64,000 nt of DNA, taken from positions 73,839 to 137,838 of the forward strand of contig CAYXCZ010000008.1 of assembly GCA_964463695.1 (NCBI GenBank), given 5' to 3'. The DNA is from JALNZU01 sp964463695. Lineage in GTDB: Bacteria; Bacteroidota; Bacteroidia; Bacteroidales; F082. A model generated the notes under the pieces. The model did no database searches, was not told the origin of the DNA, and saw only the letters and a program-made list of their open reading frames with translations. The position numbers and the translations under genes were made by a program. Shown here in pieces: positions 44,024-56,200 of the stretch (position 1 is its first letter; the number at the start of each line of letters is the position of its first letter).

Positions 44024-46747
44024 ATGGATTTACAAAACAAACTTTTGCTAAGGCAAATAAGGCGTCATTTTGGTTCTATTGATAATGTCCCGGATGGATT
44101 TTTGCCATTTCTAAAGGACATTGGCAAGTCGTATGATGGTTTTGATGAAGATGCCAAACTGCTTGTCAACTCCCTTGATATCAGCTCACTGGAACTTAGA
44201 AATGCTTTTCTAAAACATAAACAGGATGCTGAATCACAAAAATTTATCATTCAAAAAATCAAAGAAGCAATATCTGTTCTTATTAAGAGTCAGGTTGCAG
44301 ATCAAAAATTAGAGAGCCACGCCGATGATGGAAAAAAACTCGTTGATGACCTGATAAGTCTTGTTGAGAACCACAAAAAAGCTGTTGATGAAGTGTTGAA
44401 GCTTTCCAAAGCTGTTGAGCAAAACCCTGCATCAATTGTTATTACCGACCCAAAAGGTAATATTGAATATGTCAACAAAAAATTCTGTGACCTAACTGGT
44501 TATTCTTTTGAAGAAGTGGTTGGTAAAAACCCGCGTATTTTAAAATCAGATACGACCAAAAAGGAATACGCTGAGGAATTATGGTTAACGATTCTTGATG
44601 GAAAAGAGTGGAGTGGAACGCTGCGAAATGTAAAAAAGAATGGTGAGTTTTATTGGGAGTCGGCTTTGATTGCACCTATTATAAATGAAGAAAAGCAGAT
44701 TACACATTTTCTGGCAGTAAAGGAAGATATAACTGAACGTAAACTGATGGACGAGACTTTGGCTTCCTTATCTGGTTTACAAACGATTTTGATGAATATT
44801 GCCTCGAAATATATCAATCTCAATTTGAATCAGATAGAGCCGGTTATTCAGGAGTCTCTGGCTGAGATTGGTCGCTTCGTAGAAGCAGATCGTGTCAATA
44901 TATTTTATTACAATTATAGTGACAACATTTGCACGAATACACATGAATGGTGCTCCGAAGGTATTCCATTCCGAAAAGAAAGCGCCAAGAACATTTCGCT
45001 TACCTTTATGTCTGATTGGCTGGAGGCGCATCAAAAAGGAGAATCTTTTTTAGTTGAAGATATTTCATTGCTTGCACCGGGAAACTTGAAAACGATGATC
45101 GAGTCATGTGCTGTAAAAAGTTTTCTAACTGTTCCTATGATGCGTGATGATACATGTATTGGATTTGTTGGATTTGATTACCTCACAAAGCTCCGGAAAT
45201 CAGCTGAGAACGAAAAGAAGCTTTTGTATGTTTTCAGTCAGATGGTTGTTAATCTTCACATTCGGGCTGAACTTGAAAAGAATCTGCTTATCGAAAAAGA
45301 AAATGCTCAGGCAGCCAATCGTGCTAAATCTGAATTCCTGGCAAATATGAGTCACGAAATCCGGACGCCAATGAACTCTATTTTAGGCTTCAGCGAAGTG
45401 ATGTTGAACACAACTCATGATCCAAAACAAAAAAACTTTCTTAAAACCATACTCGACAGCGGCAAGTCGCTTCTTTCGCTTATTAATGACATTCTTGATC
45501 TTTCAAAAATTGAGGCAGGTCGAATGGAAATATCACCCGAACCTACTGATATACGGATAATTATCAGAGAAATTTTCCAATTGTTTGAGCAAAAAGTAAA
45601 AGAAAAAAACATTGAACTTATTGCCGAAATTGATGAAAACTTTCCGAACACCATTATAATTGATGAGATCAGATTACGTCAGATTCTACTAAATCTGGTT
45701 GGAAATGCCATTAAGTTTACCTTACATGGTAAGGTTGTTGTAAGTGTCCATCTGTTGGCAGATGATCAGGGAATTATAAGTTTTGAAATTGCCGTTACTG
45801 ATACTGGTATTGGGATTCCTGAAAATGATCAACAACAAATTTTTGAATCTTTTAGTCAGCAATCGGGGCAGGATTATCGTCTGTATGGCGGAACTGGTCT
45901 GGGTTTAGCCATCAGCCGCCGCCTTTGCGAGCTTATGAATGGGAAAATAAGTGTTAAAAGCATATTGGGCTCGGGAAGTACTTTTACTGTTCATTTCGAG
46001 AATATCAAACACTCCGATGAAGAGCTTTCTCATGACAATTTCTATTTATGGAGTGATGATAAAGTTCATTTTCACAATGCACATATTCTTATTGTTGATG
46101 ATGTTCCTTATAACCGGCAGTTGTTAACTGCTTACCTTGAAGAGTTTAACCTGAAATTGACTGAGGCCGAGAATGGTGAAATGGCTGTTGAGTTAGCCCG
46201 TCTTTATCATCCTGATCTTATTTTTATGGATATCAGGATGCCGGGAATGAATGGATATGAGGCAACCACCATACTTAAGAGTGATGAAAAAACCCAAAAA
46301 ATTCCAATAATTGCTCTTACTGCTTCAACCATGCAAAGCGAAGTAGATAAGCTGAAAGCTTTATTTGATGGATACCTCCGTAAACCCGTTCAAAAAAGAT
46401 CACTGCTTAATGAAATGATGCAATTTATTCCTTATGAGCATGTTGCATATCAAAACAAAACAGAGCTAAATGATGTCAGCAGTATACCAATAGAACCTTT
46501 ATTGATTCCTGACACCATAAAACCACTTTTTAATACACAATTTTTGGACGAAATTAACCGGCAATCGTTGTTTATGATGACCGATAAATTGACAGAACTC
46601 TGTGCTGCAATGGAAAAATTCGGCCAAGAAAATGATCTTGACCTGCTACTTGTTGAAGCTGCTGAACTACGCAATCATATAGAGAATTTTGATTTTGAAC
46701 AGATTCAATACAGTCTTGTTACTATTAGAACACTCTTTAAAACCTAA
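44024..46747 (+). CDS. Hybrid histidine kinase with FIST-associated N-terminus, PAS and GAF domains
   Basis: I prefer the ATG at 44024 (907 residues) to the GTG at 44021. The N-terminal 1-100 segment begins LLLRQIRRHFGSIDNVPDGF and contains LLVNSLDISSLELRNAF, a pattern I associate with kinases encoded next to FIST proteins. Then come a PAS (about 130-245), a GAF (about 260-415), HisKA with SHEIRTP (His444) and a HATPase with GNAIKFT and GGTGLGL. The C-terminal receiver has Asp736 (FMDIRMPG). No membrane segment is visible. It could pass phosphate from its own receiver to a separate HPt protein. Confidence 0.92.
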   Translation: MDLQNKLLLRQIRRHFGSIDNVPDGFLPFLKDIGKSYDGFDEDAKLLVNSLDISSLELRNAFLKHKQDAESQKFIIQKIKEAISVLIKSQVADQKLESHADDGKKLVDDLISLVENHKKAVDEVLKLSKAVEQNPASIVITDPKGNIEYVNKKFCDLTGYSFEEVVGKNPRILKSDTTKKEYAEELWLTILDGKEWSGTLRNVKKNGEFYWESALIAPIINEEKQITHFLAVKEDITERKLMDETLASLSGLQTILMNIASKYINLNLNQIEPVIQESLAEIGRFVEADRVNIFYYNYSDNICTNTHEWCSEGIPFRKESAKNISLTFMSDWLEAHQKGESFLVEDISLLAPGNLKTMIESCAVKSFLTVPMMRDDTCIGFVGFDYLTKLRKSAENEKKLLYVFSQMVVNLHIRAELEKNLLIEKENAQAANRAKSEFLANMSHEIRTPMNSILGFSEVMLNTTHDPKQKNFLKTILDSGKSLLSLINDILDLSKIEAGRMEISPEPTDIRIIIREIFQLFEQKVKEKNIELIAEIDENFPNTIIIDEIRLRQILLNLVGNAIKFTLHGKVVVSVHLLADDQGIISFEIAVTDTGIGIPENDQQQIFESFSQQSGQDYRLYGGTGLGLAISRRLCELMNGKISVKSILGSGSTFTVHFENIKHSDEELSHDNFYLWSDDKVHFHNAHILIVDDVPYNRQLLTAYLEEFNLKLTEAENGEMAVELARLYHPDLIFMDIRMPGMNGYEATTILKSDEKTQKIPIIALTASTMQSEVDKLKALFDGYLRKPVQKRSLLNEMMQFIPYEHVAYQNKTELNDVSSIPIEPLLIPDTIKPLFNTQFLDEINRQSLFMMTDKLTELCAAMEKFGQENDLDLLLVEAAELRNHIENFDFEQIQYSLVTIRTLFKT

Positions 46748-46750
46748 TCA

Positions 46751-47875
46751 GTGAATACTCAAAAAAAATCAAAAAAAGACATCATCCTTGTTGTTGATGA
46801 TCAGCCTAATAATTTGAAAGTCATTTCAAGCGTGTTAGGCGAGTCATATTCATTAAGTTTTGCCAATAATGGAGTTAACGCCCTCAAGATTCTCGACGGT
46901 CTTACTCCTGATCTCGTATTGCTTGATGTGATGATGCCCGAAATGGATGGTTATGAAGTTTGTCAACATATTAAATCAAACGAAAAGACGAAAGACATAC
47001 CAGTTATTTTTCTGACAGCAAAAACGGATATCGAAGATATCATCAAAGCCTTTAACGCCGGTGCGGTAGATTATATCACCAAGCCATTCAATATCATGGA
47101 ATTAAAAGTAAGAGTTAGCAACCATATTAACTTAAAACACGCTCATTCGGAACTCGAAGAGGCTAATAAAAAACTTATAAAACTGAACCACGAAAAGGAC
47201 AAATTTTTTACCATTATTGCGCATGATTTGCGAAACCCATTTATTGGAATTACAAGCCTGAGCAAAATCATGCTCGACCAGCTTAAATCGAACGATTTTG
47301 AAAATATGGAAGAATATGTTCAGGAAATCAATAACGCTTCCAAAAACGCATATAATTTATTGAAAAACTTGCTCAATTGGGCGAGGTCGCAAACCGGCCG
47401 GATGGAGTTCACCCCTACCCTATTATCCGTTTTTTCTTTATTGGATGAAACTGTAAATCTGCTAAAAGAGTCTGCCAGTTTGAAAGGTATTAATCTAATT
47501 AATACCTTACCTGATGATATCGAAATAGTTGGCGACAAGGAAATGCTAAGTGTTGTTTTTCGCAATATCATTTCCAACGCTATCAAATTCACAAAAACGG
47601 GAGGAACAATTCGCATTGAAGCTGTTCAAAATGAATCAGAACTAACAATTCAAGTGATTGATTCCGGAATTGGAATGACACCAAAAATGATAGAAGATAT
47701 TTTTAAAATTGATAAATCAAGTGGTCGTAAAGGTACTAATGGCGAACCCAGCACCGGTCTTGGATTATTACTATGTAAAGAGTTCATCGAAAAACACGAT
47801 GGCTCAATCGCTGTGACCAGCGAGGTAAATATTGGAAGTGTCTTTACAATCAGTCTACCACTAATAATGACCTGA
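46751..47875 (+). CDS. Receiver-histidine kinase (REC-HisKA-HATPase) protein
   Basis: The 374-residue protein starts at GTG 46751, three bases after the preceding stop. It carries an N-terminal receiver (about 1-125; VVDDQPN, Asp59 in LLDVMMPEMDG, Lys in ITKPF). A coiled-coil linker, HisKA with IIAHDLRNP (His158) and a HATPase with SNAIKFT, DSGIGM and STGLGLLL follow. The order, receiver first, lets another kinase control this one. It is the last member of the FIST signalling operon. Confidence 0.91.
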   Translation: MNTQKKSKKDIILVVDDQPNNLKVISSVLGESYSLSFANNGVNALKILDGLTPDLVLLDVMMPEMDGYEVCQHIKSNEKTKDIPVIFLTAKTDIEDIIKAFNAGAVDYITKPFNIMELKVRVSNHINLKHAHSELEEANKKLIKLNHEKDKFFTIIAHDLRNPFIGITSLSKIMLDQLKSNDFENMEEYVQEINNASKNAYNLLKNLLNWARSQTGRMEFTPTLLSVFSLLDETVNLLKESASLKGINLINTLPDDIEIVGDKEMLSVVFRNIISNAIKFTKTGGTIRIEAVQNESELTIQVIDSGIGMTPKMIEDIFKIDKSSGRKGTNGEPSTGLGLLLCKEFIEKHDGSIAVTSEVNIGSVFTISLPLIMT

Positions 47876-47949
47876 TAAATCTTCTTTTCTTAACAATCGC
47901 TTTGTTCATAGCTTTCTGAAAAGCTCATCTGCTATTGAGCATTAAACCT

Positions 47950-47957
47950 TACTTTTG
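47950..47957 (+). promoter_or_regulatory. Candidate -7 element for parE
   Basis: TACTTTTG matches TAnnTTTG 18 bp upstream of the ATG at 47976. A TTG at the normal spacing is not seen. A small hairpin (47922-47939) lies just upstream. Confidence 0.4.
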
Positions 47958-47975
47958 CATAAATTTTTTTTCGAA

Positions 47976-49838
47976 ATGTCAGAAAATTACACCGACGACA
48001 GCATCCGGACGCTGGATTGGAAAGAGCATATACGTCTTCGCCCAGGTATGTATATTGGAAAACTTGGCGATGGAACATCGCATGATGATGGTATCTATGT
48101 GCTTCTGAAAGAAATCATTGATAACAGTATCGATGAATTCGTGATGGGAAATGGTAAAACTATTGAAGTAAATATCACTGAAAATAAAGTAAGTATCAGG
48201 GATTTTGGACGTGGCATGCCACTTGGAAAAGTTATTGATTGTGTTAGTCGCATCAATACCGGTGCAAAATACGACTCCAATGTTTTTAAAAAATCAGTTG
48301 GCTTAAATGGTGTTGGCTCTAAAGCAGTAAATGCACTCTCCGGCTATTTCAAGGCTCAGTCGATTCGCGAAGGAATGACAAAAGTGGTTGAATACAGGCA
48401 GGGAGAACTTGTTCACGATGCAGCCGTTGAGCCAAACGAAGAACGGCCGGGTACATATATTAGTTTTGTTCCTGACGAGGAAATTTTTGGCACTTATCGT
48501 TACCTCCACGAATATGTAGAGGAAATGCTTTGGAATTATGTTTTCCTGAATAATGGTCTTACCATCGTTTTTAATGGTCAAAAGTTTTTTGCCAAAAACG
48601 GATTGCTCGACCTGCTCGAGCGCAATATGGCCGGAACGGAAACCATGATGTATCCCATCATTCATATCCGTGAAGAGGATTTTGAGTGCGCCTTTACCCA
48701 CAGCAACAATACCTATAACGAAGAGTATTACAGCTTTGTAAATGGTCAACATACAACTCAGGGAGGAACACATCAAAATGCTTTCAGAGAGGCAATTGTA
48801 AAAACCATCCGTGAGTTTTACAACAAAGACTATGATACTGCCGACATCCGAAACTCACTTGTTGCAGCAATCAGTATCAAAGTCCAGGAACCCGTTTTTG
48901 AATCACAGACAAAAACAAAACTTGGTTCCCAAAATATGGAACCAAACGGTCGAAGCATTCGTACCTTTATTGGTGATATCATTAAAAAACATCTCGACAA
49001 CTACTTACATATCAATCCCGACACCGCTGAAGCACTTCACAGGAAAATTCTTCAAAGTGAGCGTGAACGCAAGGATATGGCCAATATTAAAAAACTGGCC
49101 AAAGAGAGTGTAAAGAAAGTGAGTTTACATAACAAAAAACTACGCGACTGTCGCATCCATTTTAACACCAATCACGAAAAACGACTCGAAACCACACTGT
49201 TTATTACCGAGGGCGACTCGGCATCGGGCAGTATTACAAAAAGTCGTGATGTACAAACGCAAGCCGTTTTTAGTTTGAAGGGTAAACCACTGAACAGCTT
49301 TGGTTTAACAAAAAAGATTGTTTATGAAAACGAAGAATTTAACCTGTTGCAGGCTGCCATAAATATCGACGAAACGATCGAGAACCTTCGATACAACAAT
49401 ATCGTTATCGCCACTGATGCCGATGTTGATGGTATGCACATCCGTTTGCTTTTATTAACGTTCTTTTTACAGTTTTATCCCGATCTTGTTAGAAGCGGGC
49501 ATGTTTACATATTGCAAACTCCCTTATTCAGAGTCCGCAATAAAAAAGAAACCATTTATTGTTATTCGGATGAGGAGCGTCAGGCTGCTTTGAAGAAATT
49601 AGGCACAAACCCTGAGATTACACGCTTTAAAGGTCTTGGTGAAATATCGCCTGATGAGTTCCGGCATTTTATTGGGCCAACTATGCGTCTTGACCCGGTT
49701 ATATTAAGGCGTGACATGTCGATTCCTGAACTGTTGGAATACTACATGGGAAAAAACACTCCTGAGCGTCAAACATTTATAATCAACAACCTTAGACTAG
49801 AAGAAGATCTGACAGAGGAGAAAATTTCTATTTATTGA
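47976..49838 (+). CDS. parE: DNA topoisomerase IV subunit B
   Basis: I start at the ATG at 47976 (620 residues); the TTG at 47955 would place the start inside the -7 box. The ATPase region has IIDNSIDEF and FGRGMPLG, then the transducer segment. The Toprim domain has TEGDSASGSI (Glu412) and the DADVDG motif (about 481). The C-terminus is PEL...GKNTPERQTF. This subunit provides ATP hydrolysis and part of the gate for decatenating replicated chromosomes with ParC. No parC gene lies next to it here. It sits between two signalling regions. Confidence 0.95.
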   Translation: MSENYTDDSIRTLDWKEHIRLRPGMYIGKLGDGTSHDDGIYVLLKEIIDNSIDEFVMGNGKTIEVNITENKVSIRDFGRGMPLGKVIDCVSRINTGAKYDSNVFKKSVGLNGVGSKAVNALSGYFKAQSIREGMTKVVEYRQGELVHDAAVEPNEERPGTYISFVPDEEIFGTYRYLHEYVEEMLWNYVFLNNGLTIVFNGQKFFAKNGLLDLLERNMAGTETMMYPIIHIREEDFECAFTHSNNTYNEEYYSFVNGQHTTQGGTHQNAFREAIVKTIREFYNKDYDTADIRNSLVAAISIKVQEPVFESQTKTKLGSQNMEPNGRSIRTFIGDIIKKHLDNYLHINPDTAEALHRKILQSERERKDMANIKKLAKESVKKVSLHNKKLRDCRIHFNTNHEKRLETTLFITEGDSASGSITKSRDVQTQAVFSLKGKPLNSFGLTKKIVYENEEFNLLQAAINIDETIENLRYNNIVIATDADVDGMHIRLLLLTFFLQFYPDLVRSGHVYILQTPLFRVRNKKETIYCYSDEERQAALKKLGTNPEITRFKGLGEISPDEFRHFIGPTMRLDPVILRRDMSIPELLEYYMGKNTPERQTFIINNLRLEEDLTEEKISIY

Positions 49839-50269
49839 TCCTAGTCATTTGTCTTTTTTATTTATTTACGTTGAACATCTCTTTTGCCGAAGCTTATAGA
49901 GCAAAAAGGTAAACACTATTGTGAGTGTGATTTAATCAATTTAGTCATATTTCAAACCTTTTTTTAGACAATTACCTCTAGAATACTGTACGTAGAGATA
50001 GGGATTTTTTTGCCTCGAAGTAAAAATCAATTCATTATTTATTCAGACCTATATCGTACTTGGTTTTGCGGTGTTTCTATACGGATTCTTATGAATTTAT
50101 ACGTATTTTTTTAATTATTTCTATTTTTAGGTTGTTTCAAATTAGGATTTCTTTCCCAAAGTCAGTAAATTTGGCAATGTTTTTAAAACATGAAAATGAG
50201 TTATTTCATTATGAGATTTACTTAATTTCCTATAAAAACTCAAAAGAGGTTAACATTATCATCTATCAA
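49839..50269. other. Intergenic region before the giant kinase
   Basis: This AT-rich 431-bp stretch separates parE from the giant kinase. The kinase frame is open from a TTG at 50060, but the translated leader (50060-50269) lacks any domain character. I therefore treat it as untranslated or doubtful. An imperfect TTTTGC/GCAAAA pairing at 49884-49908 has no U-tract and is not a convincing terminator. Confidence 0.45.
50166..50173 (+). promoter_or_regulatory. Weak candidate -7 element for the giant kinase gene
   Basis: TAAATTTG fits TAnnTTTG, 96 bp before the ATG at 50270. The closest TTG is about 31 bp upstream, too far for the normal spacing. Confidence 0.22.
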
Positions 50270-53200
50270 ATGAAATCAACTCCTGAAAAATTGACATACG
50301 AAGAACTTCTCAAGCAAAAAGAGGCTCTTCAAAAGCTACTGGCAGAAGCACAAGATCAACTTTTTGAAAAGGACTTAGTAATAAAACTTACTAAAAAAGA
50401 CGTTCAGGAAAGGAGAAAAGAATTAAAGGTCCTTTCAAAAGTTATCGAGCTGTTTACTGATAATGAAAAAGATGAAAGCGTAGTTTTTGATAATTTGGTA
50501 CGTTTGTTACCAAGTGGTTGGAGTTTTCCTGAGATTACCTCAGCAATGTTGGACATAAATGGTGTAGTTTATTCGAGTGGCGAATCAATGAATGATTCAT
50601 TTACGATGAAACAACCCATTGCTGTTAACAATGATGAATGTGGGAGTATTACAATTTATTGCCAAAGTCAGGGAAAAGAATTTGCTGATGAGATTTTTCT
50701 ACCGGAAGAATATGATTTATTAAAATCATTAGCATTAAAAACAGGGAATTACATTGAACGAATCAACAGAAAACGTCAAAATCTTATAAACGAATTAAAG
50801 TATAAGCAACTCATTGAAACCATCAATGAAATTGTAATAGAGGTTGATGCAGATGGTTTTTTAATTTTTATAAGTCCTTCTGTTTACAAAACATCCGGGT
50901 TTTATGCTGAAGAGCTTTTGGGAAGATCGCTCTTACAATATATTTATGAAGACGATTTACCTCCGCTACTTAAATCAATTGAAGGTCTTAAGCAAGGTAA
51001 AGATTTTACACTTGAATTGAGGTTTTATACCAAAGAGCATGAAGTTAAACACATCATACTTTCAGCTAATCCAACTTATTATGAAGGTCAATTAAAAGGA
51101 TTCACAGGGACAATAACAGATATCACAACTAAGAAAAAAACTGAAATTCTTGCCAGAGAGCAGGAACTTATTTACAAATCAATTATTGATGCTTCACCTG
51201 ATATTATTACCATAACCGATCTTGAAGGGAAGATAGTCTTCACATCTCCAAAAGTTGCGGAAATTTTTGGTTACGAAGACAGTTTTATATTTAGTGGGCA
51301 CAACCTGATTGATTATCTGGATCCATCAGAAAAAGGAAGAGCTAATGAAGCAATTTTCCGCATGTTTGCGGGCGAACGTTCTGGTGCTGAAGAATATGTT
51401 GCAGTTAAAAAGGATGGCAGTAAGTTTTACGTTGAAGTTAACGGTGAATTTATCAAAGACGAGGATGGTGTCGTTCAAAAAATGATTTTCGTCACCCGCG
51501 ACGTAACCAAAAGAAAAGAAATAGAGCAAAAATTGGTCTCAACCGAAGAATTGTATCGAACGATGGTTGAATCGATTAATGATACTATTTATGAAATAAA
51601 GTCCGACGGAACAATAGTTTATGTGAGTCCTGCAATAAAAAATATTCTGGGATATGAACCTGCTGAACTGATCGGAGAGAACATCTACGAGTATATGTAT
51701 CGTGAGGATATTCCTTATGTTGTTAGAACATTGTCTGAGTTATCAGTCAAAAAATTACCTTATATTGAATACAGATATTACACCAAAGACCGGCAGATTA
51801 AATGGGTTCGCACCTCAACCTCACCCATATTTGAAAATGGAGTTTTAGTAGGCAGCAGAGGTTCACTCAGTGATATTCACGAACGAAAACTTGCAGAAGC
51901 CTCCCTGCGCGAAAGCGAAACGAATATCAAAAAGATAATAAGTGCTGCTCCTGTTGGAATGGTCGTTCTTTCCGAAGATCAAACTGTCGTTCTGGTGAAT
52001 GATATATTTACCCAAATAACCGGCTATGATCAACATGACATTTCGAATGTAAGTGATTGGTGGCTTATGGCATATCCGGATGAAGAATATAGAATTCATG
52101 CGTATGAAGCCTGGAATAAAGAGCTTGGAAATTATTTTGAAGGCAGATCAAACTTTACACCTGTTGAGGCAAAAGTAAAATGCAAGAACGGAGAGGACAG
52201 ATATCTTGAAATAAGCTTTGTTTCTACCGGTCAGATGCAAGTTGTTACTTTTGTGGATATTACTGAGCGAAAATTAGCAACACAAACACTTGCTGCTCAA
52301 AAGGATTATACCGACTCCATAATAAATGCATTTCCTGACCTCATGTTTATAATGGACTCAGATGGAACAATTGATGAATTTAAAACAGGAAATTATGATG
52401 ATCTTGCAATGCCTCCTGAAGCATTTATACATAAAAATGTCTCAGAGGTACTTCCTCCTTTATTAGCTGAGCAGTTTACGAATGTAATCAATCAGGTTCT
52501 AAAGGGTGAAAAGGCTTCACCTGTTCAGTACCAACTTCCTCTTAACGATGAAATGGTGGACTTTGAGGCGAGGTTTAATCCATTTACCCATAATAAAGTT
52601 ATTGTACTTGTAAGTAATATTAGTCAGCGCATACAATCAGAAAAGGCAATCAAAATATCAGAAGAAAAATTAAGGATTATTGCCAATAATACTTTCCATT
52701 GGGAATTTTGGCAAGGCCCTGATGGAAAACCAATCTACCACTCCCCTTCTTCCGAAAAGATTACCGGAATTCAGGTGCACGATTTAATTGAAAACTATGA
52801 TTGGGTACCGGAATTGATGCATCCTGATGATCGGGCTAGTTATAATGAGCATCATCTTTATGTGAAGAGTAAGCGTGCAGAAGGCCAACATTATTTCAGG
52901 ATCATAAACAGAAAAGGTGAACTTAAACACATTTATCATGTTTGTCAGCCGGTTTTTGATGAAAACAACAACTATCTGGGTATCAGAGGCTCAAATGTAG
53001 ATGTTACACAAAGGGTGGTAGCTGAAAAAGAACTGATTGAAAGTAACCGGAAGATCAACGTTTTGATGAATAACCTAAAGGGCGTGGCTTATCGTTGCAA
53101 CAACGACAAGGCATGGACAATGGATTTCATCAGCAATGGAATAGCCGAGCTTACTGGCTATGATGCTGATGATTTTATCAAAAACAATGTAAGAGATTTC

Positions 53201-56200
53201 AACTCGGTCATTTTCGAGGAGGACAGAGATAAGGTTTGGGAGGAAATACAAAAAGGCCTTTCAAAAAATCAAGCGTATGCTTTTGAATATCGGATTATAA
53301 CTGCTGACGGAACGCAAAAATGGGTTTGGGAGCGCGGACAGGGTGTATTTGAAAATGGTGAATTGATTGCTCTGGAAGGGTTTATCTCTGATATATCTGA
53401 GAAAAAACTTGCGGAAAACGCCCTCAGGGAAAGTGAAGAAAAATACCGATTGATTGCAGAGAATACCTCTGATGGTATTTTTATTATTAACGAAAATAAC
53501 GTTTTGGATTATGCCTCACCTGCCTACAGAAAACAAATGGGTTTCGATCCTGTAGGAGAATTATCACTAAATCAGGAGACTATATACAATATAATTCATC
53601 CTGATGAAAGAGACCAGGTGTTTAAAACAATTTTTGAAGCAATAGCTGCACAGAAGGAATCTCTGACTTTTTCCTACAGAGCTTTGCATCATCAAAAACA
53701 AGAATATCAATGGTTGGAGGATAAAGTCCGGTTTACTTACAACGATGAAGGAAAATTATTGTTTACTCAAGGTATAAGCCGCGATATCAGCGATAGAAAG
53801 AAAGCCGAAGCTGCAATAAAGTTAAGCGAAGAAAAATATCGCAGTCTGATTGAAAGCTCTGATTCAGCCATCGTAATGCTTGATTATGATGGTAATTATA
53901 TGTTTTTGAATAATATAGCTGCCCTACCTTTTGAGATGCATCCTGATGCTATGGTAGGGATGAATGTAAAACAGCTCTTCCCTCCCGATCAGGCTGAATC
54001 AGTCCTGCATGATATAGCAAGAGTTCTTGAAACGAATGAAGGCTTTGTAAAAGAGGTTCATGTTCACCTTGCAGGTAAGGAAACCTGGTTCAGGGTAAGT
54101 GTTCAACCTGTTAGAAATGAATCAGAAAAAGTGATTGCCGTTTTGATTTATTCTACCAATATAACAGAGTCGAAGCTTTCGCAGGAGAGAATAAAACAAA
54201 GCGAAAAGAAGTATAAAGTTTTGTTTAATGATTCACCCGATCCGTATCTTATCATACGTGACGGAAAATTCATTGAATGCAATAAAGCAGCAGAGTTGCT
54301 TCTGAAAGCTGACAGGTCTGAAATTATAGGTAAAAACCCGGCAGAAATATCGCCTGAATTTCAACCTGACGGAAGAAAATCAGCTCTGCTTACTGCTGAC
54401 CTTTTAAAGAAAACTTTTGAAGATGGATCTAATACTTTTGAATGGGTACATTTACGGATGGATGGAACGGAGGTTCTTGTACAAATTAACCTGACAGCGA
54501 TTGAATACGACGGGGAAACAGTTTTGTTTACAACCTGGCAGGATATGACTGAAAAACGTGCAGCAGCAGAGAAGCTCAGAAAACTTTCCCGCGCAGTGGA
54601 ACAAAGTCCTGTTAGCATTGTCATTACAAATGTTAATGGCGAAATTGAATATGCCAATCCTGCTGCTTGTGAAACAACAGGATATAGTCAGAAAGAACTC
54701 ATTGGTAAGAATCCCCGTGTACTGAAATCAGGCGAAACAACACATGATGAATATTCAAAGTTGTGGAATAGCATCAGTGTTGGAAAAGAATGGAAAGGTG
54801 TGTTTCATAACAAGAAAAAAAATGGTGAGCTCTATTGGGAGTCCTCAACAATAGCGCCCATTTTGGATGCTGATGGGAATATCACCCATTATGTGGCACT
54901 CAAAGAAGATATTACCGAACGGCGTGAGATGCAGCTGGCACTTCAGGAAAGTCAGGAGCGATTCGCTCAGATCGCAGAGCAAAGCCAGACTGTAACCTGG
55001 GAAGTTGACCGGAATGGCTTGTATATTTATGTAAGTCAGGTTGCCGAAAAAATATGGGGCTACACCCCATCTGAGTTGGTTGGAAAAATGCACTTCTATG
55101 ATCTGCACCCTGCCGAACTTAGAGAGGCCTACAAAAAAGCCGCATCGGATCTTTTAACCAATATGGTTACGCTCAGAGACTTTGAAAACCCGATTCAAAG
55201 AAAAGATGGATCTATTATTTGGGTTTCAACCAATGGCATTCCTGTTACAAACCTTCTGAATGAGTTTGTGGGTTATCGTGGGGCAGATATCAATATTACT
55301 GAACGTAAACTGGCTGAAGAAGAGCTCAGAAAATTCCGGACCATCTCTGATCAGGCAAACTATGGCACAGCAATTGCCAACCTTGATGGAACTCTTGCCT
55401 ATGTAAATGAAGCCTTTGCTGCGATGCATGGTTGGGAAATATCAGAGTTGATCGGAAAAAGTCTGGCAGTATTGCATACGCCTGAGCAAATGGAAAGTGT
55501 TGCTCCTTTGCTTGGTTTGATACAAACGCAAGTGGGATTCTCCGCTGAAGAAGTTTGGAGAGTGAAGAAAGACGGAACAGTTTTTCCTTCTTTAATGAAT
55601 ACAAAGCTTATTTTCGGCCAGAATAATCAGCCGCAGTTTATGGCTGCCTCGGCAACAGATATCACCGAACTGAAACGCACAGAAGAATCTCTCAGACGCA
55701 GCGAAGAAACCCTGAACCATGCACAGGAAATTGCCAAAATGGGCAGTTGGGAATATGACCTTTTTACAGATTCCGTAACCTGGTCGAAGAACTATTATAA
55801 ATTAATCGGACTTGACCCTGCAGAACCACCTTTAGCACTGAATCAGATTCGCAGAATGGTTCATCCAGATGATAGAACTGTGTTTGAAAGCAAACTCAGT
55901 CGGATGCAGGATTCTCAAATTCCGGAATCGATATACTTCCGCCTGATGATGCCCGATGAATCAATCAAATGGATTCAGGCCAATATGGTTCCGTTTTTTG
56001 AGGATGGAAGGCTGGTCAGGGTTAGCGGAGTCAGTATAGATATCACGGAGAAGAAGGAAGCTGAAGAGAGAATCAGGGAGCAGAACATGCGGCTCAATGC
56101 CATTATGGATGCTATGCCCGACATGATTTTTGTGTCTGACAAAGATGGCAATTATCTCGAATACTTTAAATCGAAGATTAATGCACTTCAAAACAATTAT

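Noticed and set aside
48303..48776. 157-codon minus-strand open frame inside parE
   Set aside because: It is antisense to the Toprim/ATPase coding sequence, has no family resemblance, and parE is complete and well conserved.
49883..49910. Hairpin after parE as a terminator
   Set aside because: The stem is 6 bp and AT-rich, and no T-run follows.
50060..50269. Upstream extension of the giant kinase from a TTG
   Set aside because: The 70 extra residues have no domain character and no convincing promoter precedes the TTG. The ATG at 50270 begins a normal coiled-coil leader.
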